Position numbers and translations under genes: made by a program. This document shows, in pieces, positions 10,501-22,587 of a DNA stretch of 42,500 nt. The notes beneath the pieces are model-generated. The model made no database searches, had not been told where the DNA came from, and worked only from the letters and a program-made list of their open reading frames with translations. The stretch lies in contig NC_135567.1 of assembly GCF_964340395.1 (NCBI RefSeq), positions 7,469,899 to 7,512,398 of the forward strand, read 5' to 3'. The DNA is from Glandiceps talaboti. Its lineage: Eukaryota; Hemichordata; Enteropneusta; Spengelidae. Each line of letters starts with the position of its first letter. Position 1 is the stretch's first letter.

Positions 10501-13500
10501 GGATAGGGTTAGAGTTAGGGTAGGGGACAGGTTTGGGGATAGGGTTAGAGTTAGGGTAGGGGACAGGTTTGGGGATAGGGTTAGAGTTAGGGTAGGGGAC
10601 AGGTTTGGGGGTAGGGTTAGAGTTAGGGTAGGGGACAGGTTTGGGGATAGGGTTAGAGTTAGGGTAGGGGACAGGTTTGGGGATAGGGTTAGAGTTAGGG
10701 TAGGGGACAGGTTTGGGGATAGGGTTAGAGTTAGGGTAGGGGACAGGTTTGGGGATAGGGTTAGAGTTAGGGTAGGGGACAGGTTTGGGGGTAGGGTTAG
10801 AGTTAGGGTAGGGGACAGGTTTGGGGATAGGGTTAGAGTTAGGGTAGGGGACAGGTTTGGGGATAGGGTTAGAGTTAGGGTAGGGGACAGGTTTGGGGGT
10901 AGGGTTAGAGTTAGGGTAGGGGACAGGTTTGGGGATAGGGTTAGAGTTAGGGTAGGGGACAGGTTTGGGGATAGGGTTAGAGTTAGGGTAGGGGACAGGT
11001 TTGGGGATAGGGTTAGAGTTAGGGTAGGGGACAGGTTTGGGGATAGGGTTAGAGTTAGGGTAGGGGACAGGTTTGGGGGTAGGGTTAGAGTTAGGGTAGG
11101 GGACAGGTTTGGGGGTAGGGTTAGAGTTAGGGTAGGGGACAGGTTTGGGGGTAGGGTTAGAGTTAGGGTAGGGGACAGGTTTAGGGATAGGGTTAGAGTT
11201 AGGGTAGGGGACAGGTTTGGGGGTAGGGTTAGAGTTAGGGTAGGGGACAGGTTTGGGGATAGGGTTAGAGTTAGGGTAGGGGACAGGTTTGGGGGTAGGG
11301 TTAGAGTTAGGGTAGGGGACAGGTTTGGGGATAGGGTTAGAGTTAGGGTAGGGGACAGGTTTGGGGATAGGGTTAGAGTTAGGGTAGGGGACAGGTTTGG
11401 GGATAGGGTTAGAGTTAGGGTAGGGGACAGGTTTGGGGATAGGGTTAGAGTTAGGGTAGGGGACAGGTTTGGGGGTAGGGTTAGAGTTAGGGTAGGGGAC
11501 AGGTTTGGGGATAGGGTTAGAGTTAGGGTAGGGGACAGGTTTGGGGATAGGGTTAGAGTTAGGGTAGGGGACAGGTTTGGGGATAGGGTTAGAGTTAGGG
11601 TAGGGGACAGGTTTGGGGATAGGGTTAGAGTTAGGGTAGGGGACAGGTTTGGGGGTAGGGTTAGAGTTAGGGTAGGGGACAGGTTTGGGGATAGGGTTAG
11701 AGTTAGGGTAGGGGACAGGTTTGGGGATAGGGTTAGGGTTAGGGTAGGGGACAGGTTTGGGGATAGGGTTAGAGTTAGGGTAGGGGACAGGTTTGGGGAT
11801 AGGGTTAGAGTTAGGGTAGGGGACAGGTTTGGGGATAGGGTTAGAGTTAGGGTAGGGGACAGGTTTGGGGATAGGGTTAGAGTTAGGGTAGGGGACAGGT
11901 TTGGGGGTAGGGTTAGAGTTAGGGTAGGGGACAGGTTTGGGGGTAGGGTTAGAGTTAGGGTAGGGGACAGGTTTAGGGATAGGGTTAGAGTTAGGGTAGG
12001 GGACAGGTTTGGGGGTAGGGTTAGAGTTAGGGTAGGGGACAGGTTTGGGGATAGGGTTAGAGTTAGGGTAGGGGACAGGTTTGGGGGTAGGGTTAGAGTT
12101 AGGGTAGGGGACAGGTTTGGGGATAGGGTTAGAGTTAGGGTAGGGGACAGGTTTGGGGATAGGGTTAGAGTTAGGGTAGGGGACAGGTTTGGGGATAGGG
12201 TTAGAGTTAGGGTAGGGGACAGGTTTGGGGATAGGGTTAGAGTTAGGGTAGGGGACAGGTTTGGGGGTAGGGTTAGAGTTAGGGTAGGGGACAGGTTTGG
12301 GGATAGGGTTAGAGTTAGGGTAGGGGACAGGTTTGGGGATAGGGTTAGAGTTAGGGTAGGGGACAGGTTTGGGGATAGGGTTAGAGTTAGGGTAGGGGAC
12401 AGGTTTGGGGATAGGGTTAGAGTTAGGGTAGGGGACAGGTTTGGGGGTAGGGTTAGAGTTAGGGTAGGGGACAGGTTTGGGGATAGGGTTAGAGTTAGGG
12501 TAGGGGACAGGTTTGGGGATAGGGTTAGGGTTAGGGTAGGGGACAGGTTTGGGGATAGGGTTAGAGTTAGGGTAGGGGACAGGTTTGGGGATAGGGTTAG
12601 AGTTAGGGTAGGGGACAGGTTTGGGGATAGGGTTAGAGTTAGGGTAGGGGACAGGTTTGGGGATAGGGTTAGAGTTAGGGTAGGGGACAGGTTTGGGGAT
12701 AGGGTTAGAGTTAGGGTAGGGGACAGGTTTGGGGATAGGGTTAGAGTTAGGGTAGGGGACAGGTTTGGGGATAGGGTTAGAGTTAGGGTAGGGGACAGGT
12801 TTGGGGATAGGGTTAGAGTTAGGGTAGGGGACAGGTTTGGGGATAGGGTTAGAGTTAGGGTAGGGGACAGGTTTGGGGATAGGGTTAGAGTTAGGGTAGG
12901 GGACAGGTTTGGGGATAGGGTTAGAGTTAGGGTAGGGGACAGGTTTGGGGATAGGGTTAGAGTTAGGGTAGGGGACAGGTTTGGGGATAGGGTTAGAGTT
13001 AGGGTAGGGGACAGGTTTGGGGATAGGGTTAGAGTTAGGGTAGGGGACAGGTTTGGGGATAGGGTTAGAGTTAGGGTAGGGGACAGGTTTGGGGATAGGG
13101 TTAGAGTTAGGGTAGGGGACAGGTTTGGGGATAGGGTTAGAGTTAGGGTAGGGGACAGGTTTGGGGATAGGGTTAGGGTTAGGGTAGGGGACAGGTTTGG
13201 GGGTAGGGTTAGAGTTAGGGTAGGGGACAGGTTTGGGGGTAGGGTTAGAGTTAGGGTAGGGGACAGGTTTGGGGGTAGGGTTAGAGTTAGGGTAGGGGAC
13301 AGGTTTGGGGATAGGGTTAGAGTTAGGGTAGGGGACAGGTTTGGGGATAGGGTTAGAGTTAGGGTAGGGGACAGGTTTGGGGATAGGGTTAGAGTTAGGG
13401 TAGGGGACAGGTTTGGGGATAGGGTTAGAGTTAGGGTAGGGGACAGGTTTGGGGATAGGGTTAGAGTTAGGGTAGGGGACAGGTTTGGGGTAGGGTTAGG

Positions 13501-13985
13501 GTTAGTTTAGGGTTAGGGTTTGGGGATAGGGTTAGAGTTAGGGTAGGGGACAGGTTTGGGGGTAGGGTTAGGGTTAGTTTAGGGTTAGGGTTTGGGGATA
13601 GGGTTAGAGTTAGGGTAGGGGACAGGTTTGGGGATAGGGTTAGAGTTAGGGTAGGGGACAGGTTTGGGGATAGGGTTAGAGTTAGGGTAGGGGACAGGTT
13701 TGGGGATAGGGTTAGAGTTAGGGTAGGGGACAGGTTTGGGGTAGGGTTAGAGTTAGGGTAGGGGACAGGTTTGGGGTAGGGTTAGAGTTAGGGTAGGGGA
13801 CAGGTTTGGGGATAGGGTTAGAGTTAGGGTAGGGGACAGGTTTGGAGATAGGGTTAGAGTTAGGGTAGGGGACAGGTTTGGGGGTAGGGTTAGAGTTAGG
13901 GTAGGGGACAGGTTTGGGGATAGGGTTTGGGTTAGTTTAGGGTTAGGGTTAGTTTAGGGTTAGGGTTAGGGGTAAGGGTTGGAGG
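7586..13985 (+). repeat. 36-bp telomere-derived satellite, about 175 copies
   Basis: The phase marker ACAGGTTT first occurs at 7613 and last at 13908, 6,295 bp apart, nearly all in 36-bp steps. Each monomer is six hexamers that look like drifted TTAGGG: TTAGAG, TTAGGG, TAGGGG, ACAGGT, TTGGGG and ATAGGG. Common variants are GTAGGG for ATAGGG, TTAGGG for TTAGAG and TTTAGGG for TTTGGGG. Two rare markers recur at multiples of 22 and 24 monomers, showing a second level of order. Because 36 is divisible by 3, a 474-codon frame (7516-8940) stays open; it ends after a 35-bp monomer and I do not regard it as a gene. Near 13490-13610 the array is interrupted by two short TTAGGGTTAG-type inserts. Confidence 0.97.
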
Positions 13986-14082
13986 TTAGGTTAAGGGTTA
14001 GGGTTAGGGTTAGGGTTGAGGTTGGGGTTAGGGTATGGTTAGGATTAGGGTTAGAGGTAGGGTTAGGGGGCAGGGGTGTATG
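13926..14082 (+). repeat. Degenerate interstitial telomeric repeat
   Basis: The ordered 36-mers break down into irregular TTAGGG, TTTAGGG, TTGGGG and TTGAGG units, including a short perfect run near 13998-14015. The G-rich strand is the + strand throughout. It looks like an old interstitial telomeric sequence, or the source from which the 36-mer arose. Confidence 0.8.
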
Positions 14083-14099
14083 GTTAAACATGTACGTAT

Positions 14100-14325
14100 A
14101 CTCGATCAATAGTGTACTTGTATTTGGTCAATTGAGTCTTTACATTTGGTCAATTGTGTATGTCTATTTGGTCAATTGTGTTTTGTATTCAGTCAATTGT
14201 GTACTCAATTGGTAAATGTTGTACGTGTAATTGGTCAATATTATACCGCTCACCGGTCATTTGGGTACGTGCTATGGCATTGTTTGACACGTATTTGGTC
14301 AATTGTGTACATGAATTTATAATAT
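14100..14325. repeat. Decayed ~22-bp repeat with TTGGTCAATTGTGTA core
   Basis: TTGGTCAATTG or close variants occur about nine times between 14115 and 14310, spaced near 22 bp at first and then irregularly. It bridges the telomeric satellite and the 2.23-kb array. Confidence 0.7.
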
Positions 14326-15813
14326 TTGGGTTCAGAGGTCAGAGGTAAACTATAGATGGCAAATACCTTTGCATAGGTATATGTCATGGAAACAACGCAA
14401 ATGTCAAAGGTCAAATCAAGGTCATGACCCTATAGGGCACTTATGGTAGTGTATTATGACATCACTTGAGGTCAGGTCAGGTATGTCAAAGTTCACATTG
14501 GTGAAGTATATATGTCTAAGATTTGACCCAAAAATTTAAACTAATATGGCCATTTTGGGTCATGTAGGGGTCATGAGGTCAAAGGTATCTAACACTAATT
14601 TTTTTGGAATTTTATGGAATATTTTGTGCTAGATTACTCATTTGACATATATATAAAGATATGAGAAGTTTGAATAGTAGAGGATTACTAGAAATATGAT
14701 TTTAGAATTTTAATGTATTTGTAGTGAGAAAACTATTATTAATTTTTAAAAGGAGCAAAATCATGAAATATCATCCATCTTTTTTTATTAAATTATTTAT
14801 ATTGGGTGACATGACTCACTCTAAAAGTTTAATGTTCAAGTGTTTTTGGAAAATATGATTTATGGGGGTTAAAATTGGAAAAAATAGTGTTTGCATGCAT
14901 TCCTATGGGGATGTCAAATGTCAACATTTATGTACCTTCATAATTAACTATAGTTGTCAGAATTTAATCCAATTTTTTGTGTTTGGTTACTCATATAACA
15001 TATATCTAAATGTATGAGAAGTTGCAAGAGTGTAGGACTACCAGAATTATGATTTTAGAATTTAGCTGGAAAATTTAAATGTTTAACATGTATTTTTACA
15101 TAGAAAACTATGAATGATTTTTAAAATGAGGAAAATAATAAAATATCATGCACTTTTTTATATTTTATTACTTATATGGGGTGACATGACTCACTCTAAA
15201 AGTTTAATGTTCAAATGTTTTTAGGAAATATGTTTTCTGGGGTTTAAAATTGGAAAAATTACATATACATTGCTGTCGATGGGAACCTATTAATGCTCAC
15301 CTATACAATGTATTTATTTTTTAATTAGATTGATATAATTCAAGTGAAGGTGATATTCCAATAGAGCACATAATGTTGTACTTAGATATCTTGTTCTTTT
15401 ATGTTCAAGTACTCTACAGTTTTTTTTTTAGGAATTTATTTAATTATTTGTATTTGACGCATTTACCCCTATGTTTAACACATGATTATGGTGGTAGGGG
15501 TAACACATCACACAGTATTAAGCTTTCCAATTGAGAACCCCTGGGACTAGAGTAAAACTTTGACCTGTTTCAGATACCTCTAATCATCCTCTATCCCACA
15601 ATGAACTGCATTTGGTGATTGGATCAAATAAGACGATACAGGAAGCAAAAAGCAAATGTATACCAGTGAAAAAACCCAAATCATGAATTTCACGGTGACT
15701 ATCACAACCATTCCCTTTTTCACTACCAATTTTGAATACTTAGGACTACAACCAAAGTAACTATCGCTTGTACTGATAGCTTGACATGTCTACAAATTAA
15801 AATGGACGACCAG

Positions 15814-15826
15814 GGGTCAAAGGTCA
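15814..15826 (+). promoter_or_regulatory. DR1-like element in the first 2.23-kb unit
   Basis: GGGTCA-A-AGGTCA is a direct repeat of nuclear-receptor half-sites with 1-bp spacing, close to the HNF4/RXR type. The same place is GGGTCA-A-AGGTCA at 20280-20292 and 22515-22527, and a perfect AGGTCA-A-AGGTCA at 18047-18059. Motif seen; binding unknown. Confidence 0.4.
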
Positions 15827-16486
15827 TACAGTTCCAGTACCAACTACAAAATTATTATCTGAAGTCATGAGTATGTACCACCAGAAGTAATGGCGGTACA
15901 ACCAAGTTACAACTAATTTTAGATACCTTGACCTGTCCACTATCTACAACTAAAGTTGTAGGGTCATAGGTCAAATATTAACAAAATGGCGACTGTCCAA
16001 AGAAAGCATACATTCACTCATATAGGTGGTTTTTAGTGAACAATTCCCTTATTTTGGGCGGATCCCATCTCACAACCCCTGAAGCTAGGACCAAAGTGAA
16101 ATTGTTTTTGGAAACCATGACATGTCTACTATTGCCAATGAACGCCATTTAGTGAAATTCCAATTCTTAAAGAAATGGGATTTTTTTAAATAAGCATGTT
16201 TTTACCCTATGGCAATATTCGTACTTGTAGAATTTTGGGTTTGCAAAATATACCCTAACTTTAGCAGGGCACTCATGGTAGTGTATCATGACATAATTTG
16301 AGATCAGGTCAGGTATTTCAAAGTTCACGACCACATATTTCCTATCACACTACACGTATAGTAGGTGACAGTATAGGCCAAAGATTTGCCCCAAAATGTT
16401 AACTAATATTGCCATGTTGGGTCATGTGAGGGTCATGAAGTCAAAGTTCATTAAATGATAGGCCAAAGGTACCAATTTGGTTTCAA

Positions 16487-16564
16487 AGGTCAGAGGTCAA
16501 AATTGGATGGCACATATCTTTGCATAGGTATATGCCATTGACACAACGCAAAGGTCAAAGGTCA
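16487..16564 (+). promoter_or_regulatory. Pair of DR1 elements, second 2.23-kb unit
   Basis: AGGTCA-G-AGGTCA at 16487-16499 and AGGTCA-A-AGGTCA at 16552-16564 are both exact DR1 matches. A third exact DR1 lies at 17041-17053. Confidence 0.4.
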
Positions 16565-18721
16565 CATCAAGGTCATGAACCTGTAACCTGAAACTCATGG
16601 TAGTGTATTTTAACATCACTCGCGGTCAGGTCAGGTATGTCAAAGTTCATGGCCACATTGGTGAATTATATATGCCTAAGATTTGACCCCAAAATGTTAA
16701 CTATATGGCCATGTTGGGTCATGTAGGGGTCTTGAGGTCAAAGTTCATTAAGTGCTGGGTCACAGGTACCAATTTGGGTTCAGAGGTCATAGTTAGATGG
16801 TACATACATATGCATAGGTATATGCCATTGACACAACACAAAGGTCAAATCAAGGTCAGGACCCTATAGGGCACTCATGGTAGTGTATCAAGACATCATT
16901 TGAGATCAGGTCAGGTATTTCAAAGTTCACGACCACATATTTCCTATCACACTACACATATAGTAGGTGACTGTATAGGCCAAAGATTTGACCTCAAAAT
17001 GTTAACTAATGTGGCCATGTTGGGTCATGTAGGGGTCATGAGGTCAAAGGTCATAAAGTGCTGGGTCAAAGGTATCTAACCCTAACCCTAACATAAGTTC
17101 AACTGAGTGATGGCCAATTTGCTATGTAAAGTTGTCAAATTGACTATTACATGGTTTTCTATGGGGGTCAAAGGTCATCCATGTATGCATTTTTTTGGAA
17201 TTTTATGTAATTTTTTGTGTTGGGTTACTCATATAATATATATCTAAATGTAAGAGAAGTTGCAAGAATGTAGGACTACCAGAATTATGATTTTAGAATT
17301 TAGCTGCAAAATTTAAATGTTTAACATGTATTTTTACATAGGAAACTATGAATAATTTTTAAAATGAGGAAAATCATAAAATATCATGCACTTTTTTATA
17401 TTTTATTACTTATATGGGGTGACATGACTCACTCTAAAAGTTTAATGTTCAAATGTTTTTAGGAAATATGTTTTCTGGGGATTAAAATTGGAAAAATTAC
17501 ATATACATTGCTGTCTATGGGAACCTATTAATGCTCACCTATACAATGTATTTATTTTTTAATTAGATGGATATAATTCAAGTGAAGGTGATATTCCAAT
17601 AGAGCACATAATGTTGTACTTAGATATCTTGTTCTTTTATGTTCAAGTAGTCTACAGTATTTTTTAGGAATTTATTTAATTATTTGTATTGGACGCATTT
17701 ACCCCTATGCTTAGCACATGATTATGGGTGTAGGGGTAACACATCACACAGTATTAAGCTTCCCAATTGAGAACCCCTGAGACTAGAGTAAAACTTTGAC
17801 CTGTTTCAGATACCTCTACTCCTCCTCTATCCCACAATGCATTTGGTGCATTGGATCAAATAAGACGATACAGGAACCAAAAAGCAAATGTATACCAGTG
17901 AAAAAAACCCAAATCATGAATTTCACAGTGACTATCACAACCATTCCCTTTTTCACTACCAATTTTGAATACTTAGGACTACAACCAAAGTAAGTATCGC
18001 TTGTACTGATAGCTTGACATGTCTACAAATTAAAATGGACGACCAGAGGTCAAAGGTCATATGCTTCCAGTACGAACTACACAATTATTATCTGAAGTCA
18101 TGAGTATGTACCACCAGACGTAATGGTAGTACAACCAAGTTACAACGAAGTTTAGATACCTTGACCTGTCCACTATCTTCAACTAAAGTTGTAGGGTCAT
18201 AGGTCAAATATTAACAAAATGGCGACTGTCCACAGAAAGCATACATTCACTCATATAGGTGGTTTTTAGTGAACAATTCCCTTATTTTGGGCGGATCCCA
18301 TCTCACAACCCCTGAAGCTAGGACCAAAGTGAAACTGTTTTTGGAAACCTTGACATGTCTACTATTACCAAGGAACGCCATTTAGTGAAATTCCAATTCT
18401 TAAAGAAATGGGATTTTTTTAAAGTAAGCATGTTTTTACCCTTTGGCAATATTCGTACTTGTAGAATTTTGGGTTTGCAAAATATACCCTAACTTTAGCA
18501 AGGCACTCATGGTAGTGTATCATGACATAATTTGAGATCAGGTCAGGTATTTCAAAGTTCACGACCACATATGTCCTATCACACTACACATATAGTAGGT
18601 GACAGTATAGGCCAAAGATTTGACCCAAAAATCTTAACTAGTATTGCCATGTTGGGTCATGTGAGGGTCATGAAGTCAAAGTTCATCAAGTGATAGGCCA
18701 AAGGTACCAATTTGGTTTCAA

Positions 18722-18799
18722 AGGTCAGAGGTCAAAATTGGATGGAACATATCTTTGCATAGGTATATACCATTGACACAACGCAAAGGTCAAAGGTCA
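18722..18799 (+). promoter_or_regulatory. Pair of DR1 elements, third 2.23-kb unit
   Basis: Exact DR1 matches at 18722-18734 (G spacer) and 18787-18799 (A spacer), with another at 19276-19288. The layout repeats that of the previous unit. Confidence 0.4.
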
Positions 18800-20954
18800 C
18801 ATCAAGGTCATGAACCAGTAACCTGAAACTCATGGTAGTGTATTTTAACATCACTTGCAGTCAGGTCAGGTATGACAAAGTTCACGGCCACATTGGTGAA
18901 TTATATATGCCTAAGATTTGACCCCAAAATGTTAACTATATGGCCATGTTGGGTCATGTAGGGATCTTGAGGTCAAAGTTCATTAAGTGCTGGGTCACAG
19001 GTACCAATTTGGGTTCAGAGGTCATAGTTAGATGGTACATACATATGCATAGGTATATGCCATTGACACAACACAAAGGTCAAATCAAGGTCATGACCCT
19101 ATAGGGCACTCATGGTAGTGTATCATGACATCATTTGAGGTCAGGTCAGGTATGTCAAAGTTCATGACCACATATGTCCTATAACACTACACATATAGTA
19201 GGTGACTGTATAGGCCAAAGATTTGACCTCAAAATGTTAACTAATGTGGCCATGTTGGGTCATGTAGGGGTCATGAGGTCAAAGGTCATAAAGTGCTGGG
19301 TCAAATGTATCTAACCCTAACCCTAACATAAGTTTAACTGAGTGATGGCCAATTTGCTATGTAAAGTTGTCAAATTGACTATTACATGGTTTTCTATGGG
19401 GGTCAAAGGTAATCCATGTATGCACTTTTTTGGAATTTTATGTAATTTTTTGTGTTTGGTTACTCATATAACATATATCTAAATGTAAGAGAAGTTGCAA
19501 GAATGTAGGACTACCAGAATTATGATTTTAGAATTTAGCTGCAAAATTTAAATGTTTAACATGTATTTTTACATAGGAAACTATGAATAATTTTTAAAAT
19601 GAGGAAAATCATAAAATATCATGCACTTTTTTATATTTTATTACTTATATGGGGTGACATGACTCACTCTAAAAGTTTTAATGTTCAAATGTTTTTAGGA
19701 AATATGTTTTCTGGGGGTTAAAATCGGAAAAATTACATATACATTGCTGTCGGTGGGAACCTATTAATGCTCACCTATACAATGTATTTATTTTTTAATT
19801 AGATGGATATAATTCAAGTGAAGGTGATATTCCAATAGAGCACATAATGTTGTACTTAGATATCTTGTTCTTTTATGTTCAAGTACTCTACAGTTTTTTT
19901 TAGGAATTTATTTAATTATTTGTATTTGATGCATTTACCCTATGCTTAGCACATGATTATGGGTGTAGGGGTAACACATCACACAGTATTAAGCTTTCCA
20001 ATTGAGAACCCCTGGGACTAGAGTAAAACTTTGACCTGTTTCAGATACCTCTAATCCTCCTCTATCCCACAATTCATTTGGTGATTGGATCAAATAAGAC
20101 GATACAGGAAGCAAAAAGCAAATGTTTACCAATGAAAAAACCAAAATCATGAATTTCACGGTGACTATCACAACCATTCCCTTTTTCACTACCAATTTTG
20201 AATACTTAGGACTACAACCAAACTAACTATCGCTTGTACTGATAGCTTGACATGTCTACAAATTAAAATGGACGACCAGGGGTCAAAGGTCATACACTTC
20301 CAGTACGAACTACAAAATTATTATCTGAAGTCATGAGTATGTACTACCAGAGGTAATGGTGGTACAACCAAGTTACAACTAATTTTAGATACCTTGACCT
20401 GTCCACTATCTTCAACTAAAGTTGTAGGGTCATAGGTCAAATATTAACAAAATGGCGACTGTCCAAAGAAAGCATACATTCACTCATATAGGTGGTTTTT
20501 AGTGAACAATTCCCTTATTTTGGGCGGATCCCATCTCACAACCCCTGAAGATAGGACCAAAGAGAAGTTGTTTTTGGAAACCTTGACATGTCTACTATTA
20601 CCAATGAACGCCATTTAGTGAAATTCCAATTCTTAAAGAAATTGGATTTTTTTAAAATAAGCATGTTTTTACCCTATGGCAATATTCGTACTTGTAGAAT
20701 TTTGGGTTTGCAAAATATACCGTAACTTTAGCAAGGCACTCATGGTAGTGTATCATGACATAATTTGAGATCAGGTCAGGTATTTCAAAGTTCACGACCA
20801 CATATTTCCTATCACACTACAGATATAGTAGGTGACAGTATAGGCCAAAGATTTGACCCCAAAATGTTAACTAATATTGCCATGTTGGGTCATGTGAGGG
20901 TCATGAAGTCAAAGTTCATTAAGTGATAGGCCAAAGGTACCAATTTGGTTTCAA

Positions 20955-21032
20955 AGGTCAGAGGTCAAAATTGGATGGCACATATCTTTGCATAGGTATA
21001 TGCCATTGACACAATGCAAAGGTCAAAGGTCA
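20955..21032 (+). promoter_or_regulatory. Pair of DR1 elements, fourth 2.23-kb unit
   Basis: Exact DR1 matches at 20955-20967 (G spacer) and 21020-21032 (A spacer), with another at 21509-21521. Confidence 0.4.
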
Positions 21033-22587
21033 CATCAAGGTCATGAACCTGTAACCTGAAACTCATGGTAGTGTATTTTAACATCACTCGCGGTCAGCTC
21101 AAGTATATCAAAGTTCATGGCCACATTGGTGAATTATATATGCCTAAGATTTGACCCCAAAATGTTAACTATATGGCCATGTTGGGTCATGTAGGGATCT
21201 TGAGGTCAAAGTTCATTAAGTGCTGGGTCACAGGTACCAATTTGGGTTCAGAGGTCATAGTTAGATGGTACATACATATGCATAGGTATATGCCATTGAC
21301 ACAACACAAAGGTCAAATCAAGGTCATGACCCTATAGGGCACAGATGGTAGTGTATCAAGACATCATTTGAGGTCAGGTCAGGTATGTCAAAGTTCATGA
21401 CCACATATGACCTATCACACTACACATATAGTAGGTGACAGTATAGGCCAAAGATTTGACCCCAAAATGTTAACTAATGTGGCCATGTTGGGTCATGTAG
21501 GCGTCATGAGGTCAAAGGTCATAAAGTGCTGGGTCAAATGTATCTAACCCTAACCCTAACATAAGTTGAATTGAGTGATGCCAATTTGCTATGTAAAGTT
21601 GTCAAATTGACTATTACATGGTTTTCTATGGGGTTCAAAGGTCATCCATGTATGCACTTTTTTGGAATTTTATGTAATTTTTTGTGTTTGATTACTCATA
21701 TAACATATATCTAAATGTAAGAGAAGTTGCAAGAATGTAGGACTACCAGAATTATGATTTTAGAATTTAGCTGCAAAATTTAAATGTTTAACATGTATTT
21801 TTACATAGAAAACTATGAATAATTTTTAAAATGAGGAAAATCATAAAATATCATGCACTTTTTTATATTTTATTACTTATATGGGGTGACATGACTCACT
21901 CTAAAAGATTAATGTTCAAATGTTTTTAGGAAATATGTTTTCTGGGGTTTAAAATTGGAAAAATTACATATACATTGCTGTTGATGGGAACCTATTAATG
22001 CTCACCTATACAATGTATTTATTTTTTAATTAGATGGATATAATTCAAGTGAAGGTGATATTCCAATAGAGCACATAATGTTGTACTTAGATATCTTGTT
22101 CTTTTATGTTCAAGTACTCTACAGTTTTTTTTAGGAATTTATTTAATTATTTGTATTTGATGCATTTACCCTATGCTTAACACATGATTATGGGGTAGGA
22201 GTAACACATCACACAGTATTAAGCTTCCCAATTAAGAACCCATGGGACTAGAGTAAAACTTTGACCTGTTTCAGATACCTCTAATCATCCTCTATCCCAC
22301 AATGAACTGCATTTGGTGATTGGATCGAATAAGACGATACAGGAAGCAAAAAGCAAATGTATACCAGTGAAAAAACCCAAATCATGAATTTCACGGTGAC
22401 TATCACAACCATTCCCTTTTTCACTACCAATTTTGAATACTTAGGACTACAACCAAAGTAACTATCGCTTGTACTGATAGCTTGACATGTCTACAAATTA
22501 AAATGGACGACCAGGGGTCAAAGGTCATACAGTTCCAGTACGAACTACAAAATTATTATCTGAAGTCATGAGTATGTACCACCAGAT

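Larger units (their letters stand above)
14326..22584. repeat. 2.23-kb tandem array, about 3.7 copies
   Basis: Matched landmarks show the period: the sequence after ATATACCCTAACTTTAGC occurs at 16257, 18491 and 20724 (2,234 and 2,233 bp apart), and CTAACCCTAAC at 17086, 19311 and 21544. Copies differ by scattered substitutions and small indels. The first copy is rearranged: about 370 bp is duplicated inside it (landmark ACATGACTCACTCTAAAAG near 14811 and 15187) and its CTAACC motif is altered. Each unit contains three ~300-bp internal subrepeats with CATGGTAGTGTAT (e.g. near 16273, 16590, 16875). The array breaks off mid-unit at 22584. Short open frames such as 17796-17993 are not conserved as coding. 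Confidence 0.95.

Noticed and set aside
13926-14082. An actual chromosome end
   Set aside because: TTAGGG units are degenerate and followed by more than 28 kb of other DNA; interstitial at best.
17796-17993. 65-codon frame in the 2.23-kb unit (and its antisense at 19989-20195)
   Set aside because: Frame not preserved between the tandem copies.
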